From Bacteroidales bacterium UBA6192 (GTDB lineage: Bacteria > Bacteroidota > Bacteroidia > Bacteroidales > F082), in contig DITE01000052.1 of NCBI GenBank assembly GCA_002422725.1, positions 1-59,423 on the forward strand: a stretch of DNA of 59,423 nucleotides, given 5' to 3'. The translations under genes and the position numbers were made by a program. This document shows, one piece after another, positions 41,682-49,898 of this stretch (positions within the stretch are counted from its first letter, which is position 1; each line of letters opens with the position of its first letter). Under the pieces are notes generated by a model, which made no database searches, was not told the origin of the DNA, and saw only the letters and a list, made by a program, of their open reading frames with translations.

Positions 41682-43172
41682 TTATTTAGCCACCCTTTCG
41701 AGCCAGCTAACCATAGCAAACATGATGATCATCGAAGACAAACAAACGATAACAAAAACAGACCATGTAACCGAAATGGAAATGGTTTCGTACATCATTG
41801 CGCCCAGGAACAAGGATCCGTTACCAACAGCTGTTGCTGCAAGCCAGCCCCCCTGCATCAATCCCTGTAAGTGAGCCGGAGCTACTTTTGACACAAATGA
41901 AAGACCCAGCGGAGAAATGAACAATTCAGCCACGGTGAGAATGAAATAGACACCAAACAACAACCATGGGGTTACTTTTTGAATATCGGGTAAACCGCCC
42001 ATTGCCTGAACATCAGTGAATAAAGGCAGGCCTATCGAACCTATCAACATCACAACAAAAGCTAAGCCGGCAATACCCATACCGATGGCAATTTTCTTGG
42101 GAGTGGAAGGTTCTTTTCCTCTTTTAGCCAATGCGCTAAAAATGAATATGATAACAGGTGTCAGAAAAACAACCAGGAAGGGGTTAATTGATTGGAAAGT
42201 CTCAACTGATGGGAATATGCCGCCGAGTAATGTATAATCTTTAGCAAACATAGTCAGGGTTAATCCATTCTGATGGAATGAGAACCAGAAAAAGATTACA
42301 ATGCCGAAAACTGCAAATAATGCCAGAATGCGCTGCTTGATTTCTTTAGCGTCTTGCTTGATTTGGTCAGCCGACATAGCAACCTTGGTTCTAACCTGTG
42401 GATTGGGAAGCATGTTTTTGGTAAAGAGGAAAATGAACAGGGAAATAACCATAGCACCCACGGCTGTAAGGAAAGCATAGTGGAAACCGGTATTGAAGGC
42501 ATCAAGGTATTTGACACTAAAATCCGCAAGGTCGGCAGGAAGGCTACCCGAAACACTGGAGGCTAATTGGGTAAATCTTCCGTTAACAACATCCTCCGAC
42601 ATATTTCCATCGAGATACTGATGACAAAGACCGGGTAGTTCCGCATTGTAACCATAGCCCTGCATCTTAACAAAAGCATTTCTTACCCATGTGGCCAACA
42701 AAGGCGAAAACATCGCACCTACATTAATGAACATGTAAAAAATCTGAAAACCGGAATCACGTTTGTTGCGGTACTCATCGTTGTCGTACATCTGTCCTAC
42801 GACAGCCTGCAAATTACCTTTAAACAATCCATTCCCAAAGGCAATAACCATTAAAGCACCAAGAGCAATGTACTTTGTGGTAATCAGAGCCGGGGTTGCT
42901 AGCAAAAAATAACCTAGCGTCATGGTCAATAAACCGGCAATGATAGTGCCTTTGTAGTTGCGTAACTTATCGGCTATTAAACCTCCAACCAGCGCCAACA
43001 CGTAAATTGAAGCATAGAAGATTGAGTAGAGCTTTCCTGCCTCTGTGCCTGTAATGTTGAACTTCGACATTAAGAACAGGATAAGAATCGCCATCATCGT
43101 GTAAAAACCGAAACGCTCGCCCATATTCGAAAGGGCTGCGGGCAATAGTCCTTTTGGATGTCCTTTTAGCAT
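41682..43172 (-). CDS. POT-family proton-coupled oligopeptide transporter
   Basis: This 496-residue inner-membrane symporter of the major facilitator superfamily (PTR2/DtpT-type) has about 12-14 transmembrane helices. The N-terminal signature region is visible as MGERFGFYTMMAILILFL near 17-34, with the proton-coupling ExxER-like GERFGFY. Further on are GNGLFKGNLQAVVGQMY near 113-129 and the C-terminal ELFISPLGLSFVSKVAP near 414-430. Uptake of di- and tripeptides suits a protein-degrading lifestyle and the secreted surface protein nearby. It is monocistronic, with promoter and terminator both visible. Confidence 0.93.
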   Translation of the reverse strand: MLKGHPKGLLPAALSNMGERFGFYTMMAILILFLMSKFNITGTEAGKLYSIFYASIYVLALVGGLIADKLRNYKGTIIAGLLTMTLGYFLLATPALITTKYIALGALMVIAFGNGLFKGNLQAVVGQMYDNDEYRNKRDSGFQIFYMFINVGAMFSPLLATWVRNAFVKMQGYGYNAELPGLCHQYLDGNMSEDVVNGRFTQLASSVSGSLPADLADFSVKYLDAFNTGFHYAFLTAVGAMVISLFIFLFTKNMLPNPQVRTKVAMSADQIKQDAKEIKQRILALFAVFGIVIFFWFSFHQNGLTLTMFAKDYTLLGGIFPSVETFQSINPFLVVFLTPVIIFIFSALAKRGKEPSTPKKIAIGMGIAGLAFVVMLIGSIGLPLFTDVQAMGGLPDIQKVTPWLLFGVYFILTVAELFISPLGLSFVSKVAPAHLQGLMQGGWLAATAVGNGSLFLGAMMYETISISVTWSVFVIVCLSSMIIMFAMVSWLERVAK

Positions 43173-43240
43173 AAATTTAAATTATTAATTATAAATGATT
43201 AAGAAAGAATTCCGAAGTGATGAACCGATCATAAAGCCAA

Positions 43241-43270
43241 CAAAAATAGAAAAAAATCTTTGCTGAACAA
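43241..43270 (-). promoter_or_regulatory. Promoter of the POT transporter
   Basis: The minus strand has TTG (43268-43270), a 19-base spacer and TATTTTTG (43241-43248), a full consensus match. It predicts a leader of about 60 bases. Confidence 0.62.
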
Positions 43271-43321
43271 GTAAAAAAACAACAGCTCATTTTCTTTTCC
43301 AAAAGCTTACCTTACAAAAGT

Positions 43322-43346
43322 TTAGTGCCTCAATTCAATGCACTAA
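43322..43346. promoter_or_regulatory. 7-bp inverted repeat upstream of the sigma factor
   Basis: TTAGTGC (43322-43328) pairs with GCACTAA (43340-43346) around 11 bases. It lies about 100 bases before the ECF sigma gene and could be an operator or a weak hairpin. No consensus promoter was found for the sigma operon; ECF autoregulation would use a different sequence. Confidence 0.3.
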
Positions 43347-43449
43347 CACTGAATATTATGCAACTGAATAGTACCAGCATGCGATAAGAATGGCAAAAAA
43401 ATCCTTACTCTTGTAATATTTGATTCACCTTATCGTCCTAGCTATCAGA

Positions 43450-43965
43450 ATGACTACCGAAACATTTACAAAACAGCTCCTGCCTTTTAAGAATAAGCTC
43501 TACAGATTGAGTATCAGGATGCTTAGCGATGCTCAGGAAGCTGCTGACACTGTTCAGGATGTCTATCTGAAACTTTGGAATATGCGTGAACAACTGCATC
43601 ATATCAATAATCCCGAAGCAATGGCCATGACGATGACCAAAAATTTGTGCCTCGATAAACTGAAAACCAAAAAAAAGTTGGCAACCGAAACAAGTCCGGT
43701 CAATGTGCTGTCGGAAAGGGTAAATCCGGAAGTGCAATATGAGTTTCAGGAAACTTCACAGGCCATTGAGCATTTTATCAATCAATTGCCCGAGCAGCAA
43801 AAGTGGGTAATGCATCTCCGCGACATCGAACATTATGAATTTGAAGATATTGAAACAATAACCGGCATGAATCTTAATCATATCCGGGTTAACCTTTCCA
43901 GAGCCAGAAAAACAGTGCGTGAACGACTGATCAAACTCAACACATATGAATACCAGGGAAATTGA
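43450..43965 (+). CDS. ECF-type RNA polymerase sigma factor
   Basis: This 171-residue sigma-70-family factor has only regions 2 and 4. Region 2 covers LYRLSIRMLSDAQEAADTVQDVYLKLW (about 17-43) and region 4 the helix-turn-helix HYEFEDIETITGMNLNHIRVNLSRARKTVRE (about 125-155). The ATG at 43450 is preferred over an ATG at 43420 because it gives a normal ECF N-terminus. It overlaps the membrane protein gene by 20 bases, the usual arrangement of a sigma factor with its anti-sigma regulator. The target genes probably include this operon. Confidence 0.92.
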   Translation: MTTETFTKQLLPFKNKLYRLSIRMLSDAQEAADTVQDVYLKLWNMREQLHHINNPEAMAMTMTKNLCLDKLKTKKKLATETSPVNVLSERVNPEVQYEFQETSQAIEHFINQLPEQQKWVMHLRDIEHYEFEDIETITGMNLNHIRVNLSRARKTVRERLIKLNTYEYQGN

Positions 43966-44467
43966 AAAACTAATCGAGAAATTCTACAATGGCGAAACCA
44001 GCTCGCTGGAAGAGGCCAAACTAAGTGAGTGGTTCTCGCAAGACCATATTCCGAATCATCTTGTTTCGCTGAAACCACAATTTGTATTCGCAAAAGGAAA
44101 CAAAAACCAGCATAATCTGAACGAAAGTTTCGACACTGACCTGCTTAACAAAATTGTGCAAATTGAGAAACAAAACAGGACTCTTTACATCCGCCGTATG
44201 ATTGTGGTTTCACTCAGTGTTGCCGCCTCACTGATAATCATGATCGGAATTTATTTTCAGTTCAGGACAACAAAAATTGAAGATACTTTTAACGATCCGG
44301 CTATGGCCTATCAGGAAGCACACAAGGCATTGATGTTTGTTTCCGATCAATTAAACAAAGGGCTTAATCCCCTGAAACAAGGTGCTGAACATCTAAACAC
44401 CGGCATCGAGAAAGCATCTGAATTCAATAAAATCAATATCATTCACAATTATTTCCAAATGGAATAA
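43946..44467 (+). CDS. Membrane protein, probable anti-sigma factor
   Basis: This 173-residue protein has a cytoplasmic N-terminal part of about 85 residues that includes EKLIEKFYNGETSSLEEAKLSEW, an anti-sigma-like start common in Bacteroidota. One transmembrane helix (about 88-108) follows, then a short periplasmic helical tail. No zinc-binding HxxxCxxC is present, so it is not a ZAS-type anti-sigma. The role is inferred from the overlap with the sigma gene and from topology. Confidence 0.72.
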   Translation: MNTREIEKLIEKFYNGETSSLEEAKLSEWFSQDHIPNHLVSLKPQFVFAKGNKNQHNLNESFDTDLLNKIVQIEKQNRTLYIRRMIVVSLSVAASLIIMIGIYFQFRTTKIEDTFNDPAMAYQEAHKALMFVSDQLNKGLNPLKQGAEHLNTGIEKASEFNKINIIHNYFQME

Positions 44468-44500
44468 ATTATTCATTAACAAATTATAAACTCAAATCCC

Positions 44501-45046
44501 ATGAAAACACAAATTTTAAAATCATTTCTCCTGGCACTGGTTTTGATTCCAGGCTTACTTTTAGCTCAAAATAGTTCGATTGACAAAATGTATGAGAAAT
44601 ATGCCGGTAAAGAAGGTTTTACTTCGGTGAATATCTCTGCCGAAATGTTTAAGCTCGCAGCCGGCATGAGTGCCAACGGCGATGAAGCCAAAATAAAGGA
44701 AATTAATGAAATCGTTAACCAGTTGTCAGGAATGAAAATATTGGTTTACAGCAATATGAATGCGGAAGGAAGTAAATTTGATTTCCTGAAAGAAATTGAA
44801 AAAAACGTTCCTGTGAAAGAGTTTGCCGAACTGATGACCGTTCAGGAAAAAGACAGCAAAGTAAGGTTTCTGACAAAATCAGGCAACAACAACAAAATCA
44901 GTGAGATGATCATGATTGCCCAGAGTAAAGGCGAAACTGTGCTGATGAGCTTTACCGGCAGCATCGATTTGGAAACCATTGGCAAGCTTTCGAAATCCAT
45001 GAATATGAAGGGAATGGAAAACCTGGAAAAGCTGGATAAAAAATAG
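44501..45046 (+). CDS. DUF4252 family exported protein
   Basis: This 181-residue protein has a signal peptide (cut near LLLAQ), then the DUF4252 fold: DKMYEKYAGKEGFTSVNIS near 29-47 and a C-terminal alpha/beta part. Bacteroidota often place DUF4252 genes behind ECF sigma/anti-sigma pairs, with unknown function. It is the last gene of the operon, closed by the terminator at 45067-45097. It may be the periplasmic sensor or effector of the sigma circuit; this is inference. Confidence 0.83.
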   Translation: MKTQILKSFLLALVLIPGLLLAQNSSIDKMYEKYAGKEGFTSVNISAEMFKLAAGMSANGDEAKIKEINEIVNQLSGMKILVYSNMNAEGSKFDFLKEIEKNVPVKEFAELMTVQEKDSKVRFLTKSGNNNKISEMIMIAQSKGETVLMSFTGSIDLETIGKLSKSMNMKGMENLEKLDKK

Positions 45047-45066
45047 ATTGACTTTCGCACCCTATG

Positions 45067-45097
45067 ATAGACCGGCATTCACCGGTCTATTTTTTTT
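45067..45097 (+). terminator. Intrinsic terminator of the sigma/DUF4252 operon
   Basis: A perfect 9-bp stem, ATAGACCGG (45067-45075) and CCGGTCTAT (45082-45090), has a 6-base loop and is followed by seven T's on the plus strand. It ends the operon before valS. Confidence 0.92.
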
Positions 45098-45169
45098 ATC
45101 ATTTCGAAACAAAATCCATCAGTTACCAATCATCGCGGTCATCATCCAGGCTTATACCTGATTTTTTTC

Positions 45170-45177
45170 TAATTTTG
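45170..45177 (+). promoter_or_regulatory. Candidate -7 box of valS
   Basis: TAATTTTG matches TAnnTTTG, 35 bases before the valS ATG and after the upstream terminator. The -33 element is weak. Confidence 0.5.
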
Positions 45178-45212
45178 CGCCCTTAAACAGATAGCAGACA
45201 CATTACAACTTT

Positions 45213-47837
45213 ATGGAAATCAGCAGCAAATACAATCCTGCCAGCATCGAGAACAAATGGTACAGCCATTGGATGGCCAAAAACTATTTTCATTCAGTAC
45301 CCGATGAGCGCGAACCCTATACCATTGTGATTCCCCCTCCAAATGTAACCGGTGTGTTGCATATGGGTCATATGCTCAACAACACCATTCAGGATGTATT
45401 GATCCGCAGGGCGCGCATGCAGGGCAAAAATGCCTGTTGGGTGCCTGGCACCGATCATGCTTCTATTGCCACTGAAGCCAAGGTCGTGAATAAACTCAAA
45501 CAGGAAGGTATCGACAAATCGACCCTCAGCCGCGAAGAATTCATGAAACATGCCTGGGAATGGCGCGATAAACATGGCGGCATCATCCTTGAACAACTCA
45601 AAAGTCTGGGTGCATCGTGCGACTGGCAGCGGACAGCATTTACCATGGACGAGAGCCTTTATGAATCAGTAATCGATGTTTTCATTGACTTGTATGACAA
45701 GGGCTTCATCTATCGTGGGGTGCGCATGGTAAACTGGGATCCTCAGGCACTGACGGCAGTTTCAGATGAAGAGGTTGTTTACAAGGAAGTCAGATCGAAA
45801 CTCTATTACATCCGCTACCAAATCGCGCAAGGCGAAGGCTTTGTTACAATTGCTACTACCCGCCCGGAAACAATACTTGGCGACACGGCCATTTGTGTTC
45901 ATCCCGAAGATGAAAGATTCAGTAATCTGCATGGTAAAAGTGTTTATGTTCCGCTGATCAACCGCGAAATCCCAATCATTGCAGATAGCTATGTTGATCG
46001 TGAATTTGGTACAGGAGCCCTTAAAATTACTCCGGCTCACGACATCAATGACTACAACATCGGGTTGAAACACAAACTTCCTTCAATTGACATTTTCAAC
46101 GATAACGGCACCTTGAGCGAAGCTGCGCAACTATACACCGGTCAGGACCGCTTCGCTGTGCGTAAACTTATTGTGAAGCAACTGGAAGCTGAAGGACACA
46201 TCGATAAAATTGAGGATTACACCAACAAAGTTGGCTATTCTGAACGCACCGACGCGGTAATTGAACCAAAGATTTCGCGGCAATGGTTCCTGAACATGGA
46301 GAAATTAGCCAAGCCGGCTCTTGAGGTTGTCGAAAATGATCAGGTGCAGTTTCATCCGGCAAAATTTAAGAATATTTACCGCCACTGGATGGAAAATGTC
46401 AAAGACTGGTGCATCTCGCGTCAACTTTGGTGGGGACAGCAGATTCCGGTCTATTATCTTCCCGATGGTGAGATGGTTGCAGCAAAAAGCCCTCAAGAAG
46501 CATTCAATAAAATACACGCCAAATACCCTGACCTAAGCATTGACCAACTGAAACAGGATGAGGACGTTGTGGACACCTGGTTTTCTTCCTGGCTCTGGCC
46601 CATTTCGGTTTTCGACGGAATCAGGCAACCCGAAAACGATGAAATCCGCTATTACTATCCTACCAATGATCTGGTTACTGCTCCCGATATCATATTTTTC
46701 TGGGTAGCCCGAATGATTATGGCAGGCATGAATTACCGTCAGCAAATCCCATTCGGGAATGTCTATTTCACCGGAATCGTGCGCGACAAACTTGGTCGTA
46801 AAATGTCGAAAACACTCGGCAATTCACCCGATCCGCTCGACCTGATCGAACAGTTTGGAGCCGATGGTGTCCGTATGGGCATGCTGCTCACTGCCCCGGC
46901 GGGGAACGACCTGCCATTCGACCCGGCATTGTGTGAACAGGGCAGAAATTTCAGCAACAAAATCTGGAATGCCCTGAGACTCGTCAAAGGATGGCAGGTT
47001 GATGACCAGGCAGAACAGTCTGAAAATGCCGTAATAGCGATTAAATGGTTCAAAGCACGATTTGAGCAGGCCTATCAGCTTACTCAGGAACATTTTGATA
47101 AATACCGTCTATCAGATGCCCTGATGACAACCTATAAACTAATCTGGGATGATTTCTGCTCATGGTATCTCGAAATGATCAAACCGGGAATGAACCAGCC
47201 GGTTGATCCAAAGACTTACCATGAAACCATTCTGATTTTCGAAAAGCTGATGAAGATACTGCATCCATTCATGCCCTTTATCACCGAAGAGATCTGGCAT
47301 TTGCTTAGCGAACGTGCTGAAGGTGATGACATTATCATTACCCGACTTCCTGAAAATGATTCTTTCGACCCGCTTATCCTGTCGCAATTCGAGTTTGCTG
47401 TTGATGTGATCAACGGCATTCGTAAACTACGGGCAGAAAAAAATCTTCCCTACCGCGAACCCATTGAATTGCTGATTAAAAAGAAAGTCGCAGATGCCGA
47501 CACAACATTCGATGGCATAACTTCACGCCTTTGTAATTTAAGCCATATCAGCTATGTAGAAAAAGCTCCGGAAGGTGCATTCGGGTTTGTTGCCCGTTCA
47601 ACAGAGGTTTTTGTGCCCGCAACTGCCAGTCTTGATCTGGAGGCTGAACTGAAAAAACTGCAGGAAGAACTGGTTTACACCAAAGGATTTATGGATTCGG
47701 TGAATAAAAAATTGTCCAACGAGCGTTTCGTAGGCAGCGCACCTGCAGAGGTGGTTGATCGTGAGCGGAAAAAAAGTGAAGATGCCGCATCCAGAATTAA
47801 GGTGCTTGAAGAGCAAATTGCTGCTTTGAAAAGGTAA
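45213..47837 (+). CDS. valS: Valine--tRNA ligase
   Basis: This class I aminoacyl-tRNA synthetase charges tRNA-Val. At 874 residues it has the HIGH-type motif HMGH near 50-53 (PPPNVTGVLHMGHML), an editing CP1 domain (TTRPETILGDTA near 214-225, GTGALKITPAHD near 267-278), the KMSKTLGNSPDP loop near 530-541, and the C-terminal coiled coil typical of ValRS (LEAELKKLQEELVYTKGF near 810-827). The length and domains are normal. Confidence 0.98.
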   Translation: MEISSKYNPASIENKWYSHWMAKNYFHSVPDEREPYTIVIPPPNVTGVLHMGHMLNNTIQDVLIRRARMQGKNACWVPGTDHASIATEAKVVNKLKQEGIDKSTLSREEFMKHAWEWRDKHGGIILEQLKSLGASCDWQRTAFTMDESLYESVIDVFIDLYDKGFIYRGVRMVNWDPQALTAVSDEEVVYKEVRSKLYYIRYQIAQGEGFVTIATTRPETILGDTAICVHPEDERFSNLHGKSVYVPLINREIPIIADSYVDREFGTGALKITPAHDINDYNIGLKHKLPSIDIFNDNGTLSEAAQLYTGQDRFAVRKLIVKQLEAEGHIDKIEDYTNKVGYSERTDAVIEPKISRQWFLNMEKLAKPALEVVENDQVQFHPAKFKNIYRHWMENVKDWCISRQLWWGQQIPVYYLPDGEMVAAKSPQEAFNKIHAKYPDLSIDQLKQDEDVVDTWFSSWLWPISVFDGIRQPENDEIRYYYPTNDLVTAPDIIFFWVARMIMAGMNYRQQIPFGNVYFTGIVRDKLGRKMSKTLGNSPDPLDLIEQFGADGVRMGMLLTAPAGNDLPFDPALCEQGRNFSNKIWNALRLVKGWQVDDQAEQSENAVIAIKWFKARFEQAYQLTQEHFDKYRLSDALMTTYKLIWDDFCSWYLEMIKPGMNQPVDPKTYHETILIFEKLMKILHPFMPFITEEIWHLLSERAEGDDIIITRLPENDSFDPLILSQFEFAVDVINGIRKLRAEKNLPYREPIELLIKKKVADADTTFDGITSRLCNLSHISYVEKAPEGAFGFVARSTEVFVPATASLDLEAELKKLQEELVYTKGFMDSVNKKLSNERFVGSAPAEVVDRERKKSEDAASRIKVLEEQIAALKR

Positions 47838-47942
47838 AATCAGTTTTCCCTCCTTACCATTGACTGGATTTATATTTATTCATCCTGCCTGATCATGAAC
47901 ATTTATAAAGATGAACGGTTTATGTGTTAATTAATCTTTGTT

Positions 47943-49106
47943 ATGCGAATTCTACAGTTTGTGATTTTTTTCAGCATCGTCCTTACGGTTTACAGTCTGG
48001 TCAACTATTACATTTTTTCGCGTGGTCTTAGGGCTTTTCCAAGTGGCAATCCACTCAGAATATGGTATATAGTTGGTTTTATACTTTTGGCTTCATCATT
48101 TATTCTTGGCAGAATTCTCGAAAAAGTTTACCTGTCGCACCTCAGCGATCTGTTCACCTGGGCCGGCTCGTTTTGGCTGGCTGCGATGTTGTACTTTTTC
48201 CTCGCAGTCGTTTTGATCGACCTCTTCCGGCTCGTTGACTACTTTATTCCCTATCTGCATAATTTTAAAGATGTTATTTTGATCAGCAAGCCTTATTTGT
48301 TGACAATTTTAATTGCTTCCGGCGTATTTCTTTTAGTACTGGCCGGTCACCTGAACGCCATCAGCCCAACAATCAGAAAAGTGAATATTGTGGTTGAGAA
48401 AAAGGTGACGGAAAGAGAAAGTCTTCGGATTGCTATGGTTTCTGATATCCATCTGGGAACCATAGTGGGAAAAAACCGTATTGCGGGTATCGTTGATAAA
48501 ATAAACCAATTGCAGGCAGACATAATCCTGCTTGCCGGCGATATGGTTGACGAAGACCTTGCTCCGGTGATTAATCAGGACCTGGGAAAAACCTTGGCAA
48601 AACTCAAGGCTCCTTTGGGGGTTTATGGCGTTACCGGTAATCATGAATATATCGGTGGGGCAAAACAAGCAGTTGGATATCTCGAAAAACATGGTATTAA
48701 GATACTTAGCGATACAGCAATCCGTTTGTTCGATCAGGTGTATGTTGCCGGGAGAGAAGATTTCGAGAGCCGACGCTTCGAAGGATTCGCCAGAAAAAGT
48801 GTCAACGATATATTAACCATGCTTCCCAACACAGGATTCGTGATCATGATGGATCATCAACCCATTGCCATCAATGAAGCCGCGCAATCCAATGTTGGAC
48901 TGCTGCTTTGCGGGCACACGCATCACGGTCAGCTCTGGCCGCTCAATTACCTGACCGGTAAAATATTTCAGCTTAGCCATGGATTGAAACGTTTTGGCAA
49001 TACCTGGGTGTATGTTTCAAATGGAGTTGGAAGCTGGGGGCCTCCGGTTCGTATTGGCAACAGGCCTGAGATCGTTGAAATTACCCTTAGTTTTCAAGCC
49101 CGTTAA
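47943..49106 (+). CDS. Membrane-anchored metallophosphoesterase (YaeI-like)
   Basis: This 387-residue protein has about four N-terminal transmembrane helices over residues 1-145, followed by a calcineurin-like phosphoesterase domain. Metal-site motifs are in order: SDIHLG near 167-172, GDMVDE near 200-205, GNHEY near 229-233, and GHTHHGQLWP near 321-330. Relatives include YaeI-type enzymes suggested to act on lipid phosphates. The substrate is not known. Its 3' end overlaps by 19 bases the tail of the decayed gene on the other strand. Confidence 0.9.
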   Translation: MRILQFVIFFSIVLTVYSLVNYYIFSRGLRAFPSGNPLRIWYIVGFILLASSFILGRILEKVYLSHLSDLFTWAGSFWLAAMLYFFLAVVLIDLFRLVDYFIPYLHNFKDVILISKPYLLTILIASGVFLLVLAGHLNAISPTIRKVNIVVEKKVTERESLRIAMVSDIHLGTIVGKNRIAGIVDKINQLQADIILLAGDMVDEDLAPVINQDLGKTLAKLKAPLGVYGVTGNHEYIGGAKQAVGYLEKHGIKILSDTAIRLFDQVYVAGREDFESRRFEGFARKSVNDILTMLPNTGFVIMMDHQPIAINEAAQSNVGLLLCGHTHHGQLWPLNYLTGKIFQLSHGLKRFGNTWVYVSNGVGSWGPPVRIGNRPEIVEITLSFQAR

Positions 49107-49601
49107 AGTCATTTCGTTCTACTTTCAACAGAAAAGTCTTTTCCAGAACTGATTTTCTCTTCTTCGTATAAATATAAGGCAGACAATGCTTGGTTACTTT
49201 GTATTCGTCAAACTCCACTATTCCCGTCAGGGAATGCCCCGACTTGTTTATCAGGTCAAGTCAGCCTTGATTGGTGTAACACATCAGCCAGTTTTTCTCC
49301 AACAGGGCTGAGTCGAGTGGTGAAAGCGATGGCTATTATCCCAAAAAATTTAAAGGATAATGCAGTCGGCCAGAAAAGCAATGGTGGTTTATCGAGATGA
49401 CGAAACATAACGTCAATACGCCTGCAGCCACGATTTATTCTTTAGGATTTGCATGCTAAGGGTTGCGTATTGGGTAGCATCATGCTCCCTAAGATCAATC
49501 AGCACCATACCACATAGCTGAACCACAACGATGGCAATCAACACTATTTTCGTATCACGATTCTTCAACGATAATCCTTATCCAGACAATGAACTGATCA
49601 T
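49088..49601 (-). pseudogene. Decayed GT39-type glycosyltransferase pseudogene
   Basis: Read on the minus strand from ATG 49601, the frame encodes a membrane helix (IVLIAIVVVQLCGMVLI), then DLREHDATQYATLSMQIL, the GT39/ArnT first loop with its acidic residues. It is broken by TAA at codon 8 (49578-49580) and TGA at codon 63 (49413-49415). A one-base shift after 49401 then restores LDKPPLLFWPTALSFKFFG, the family's LDKPP motif. A further block to 49088 (ALLEKNWLMCYTN, then KRKSVLE and KTFLLKVERNDFN) shows another TGA (49261-49263) and another shift. It may be the C-terminus left after a large internal deletion. Intact relatives are some 500-600 residues, so most of the gene is gone. Confidence 0.75.
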
Positions 49602-49848
49602 CTATTAAAAAGTGTTAAAATTAGAACGATCGACCCCATATGTCCATTTACACAGCATTACTTTTTGTTAAACCTTCGTTTCACACAAACCCCAATAAGC
49701 TATGTTTTCGTTATGCTTATCAATTTATTTATCAACCATATAGCTTACCAATGCGTATAAAACTTCTGGTAATGTTGAAAACAAAACACTTTAAGCTACC
49801 GTCATTTCAGTATCTTCATTTCTTGATGAATTCAAACAAGTAAACACC
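49602..49848. other. Spacer between pseudogene and guaB
   Basis: This AT-rich stretch has one 67-codon frame (49640-49843) without any recognisable domain. I take it as chance and see no RNA or repeat. Confidence 0.4.
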
Positions 49849-49877
49849 TTTGGGTTGCATGATTTTTAATACATTTG
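49849..49877 (+). promoter_or_regulatory. Promoter of guaB
   Basis: TTTG (49849-49852), 17 bases, TACATTTG (49870-49877). The -7 element is a full match and the spacing is two bases short of ideal. It would place the transcription start near 49883, after the in-frame ATG at 49875, so the guaB start at 49899 is preferred. Confidence 0.5.
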
Positions 49878-49898
49878 CACCAATTAAAAAACAGACCC

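Noticed and set aside
49640..49843. 67-codon plus-strand frame before guaB
   Set aside because: AT-rich with no domain, signal or promoter; likely chance.
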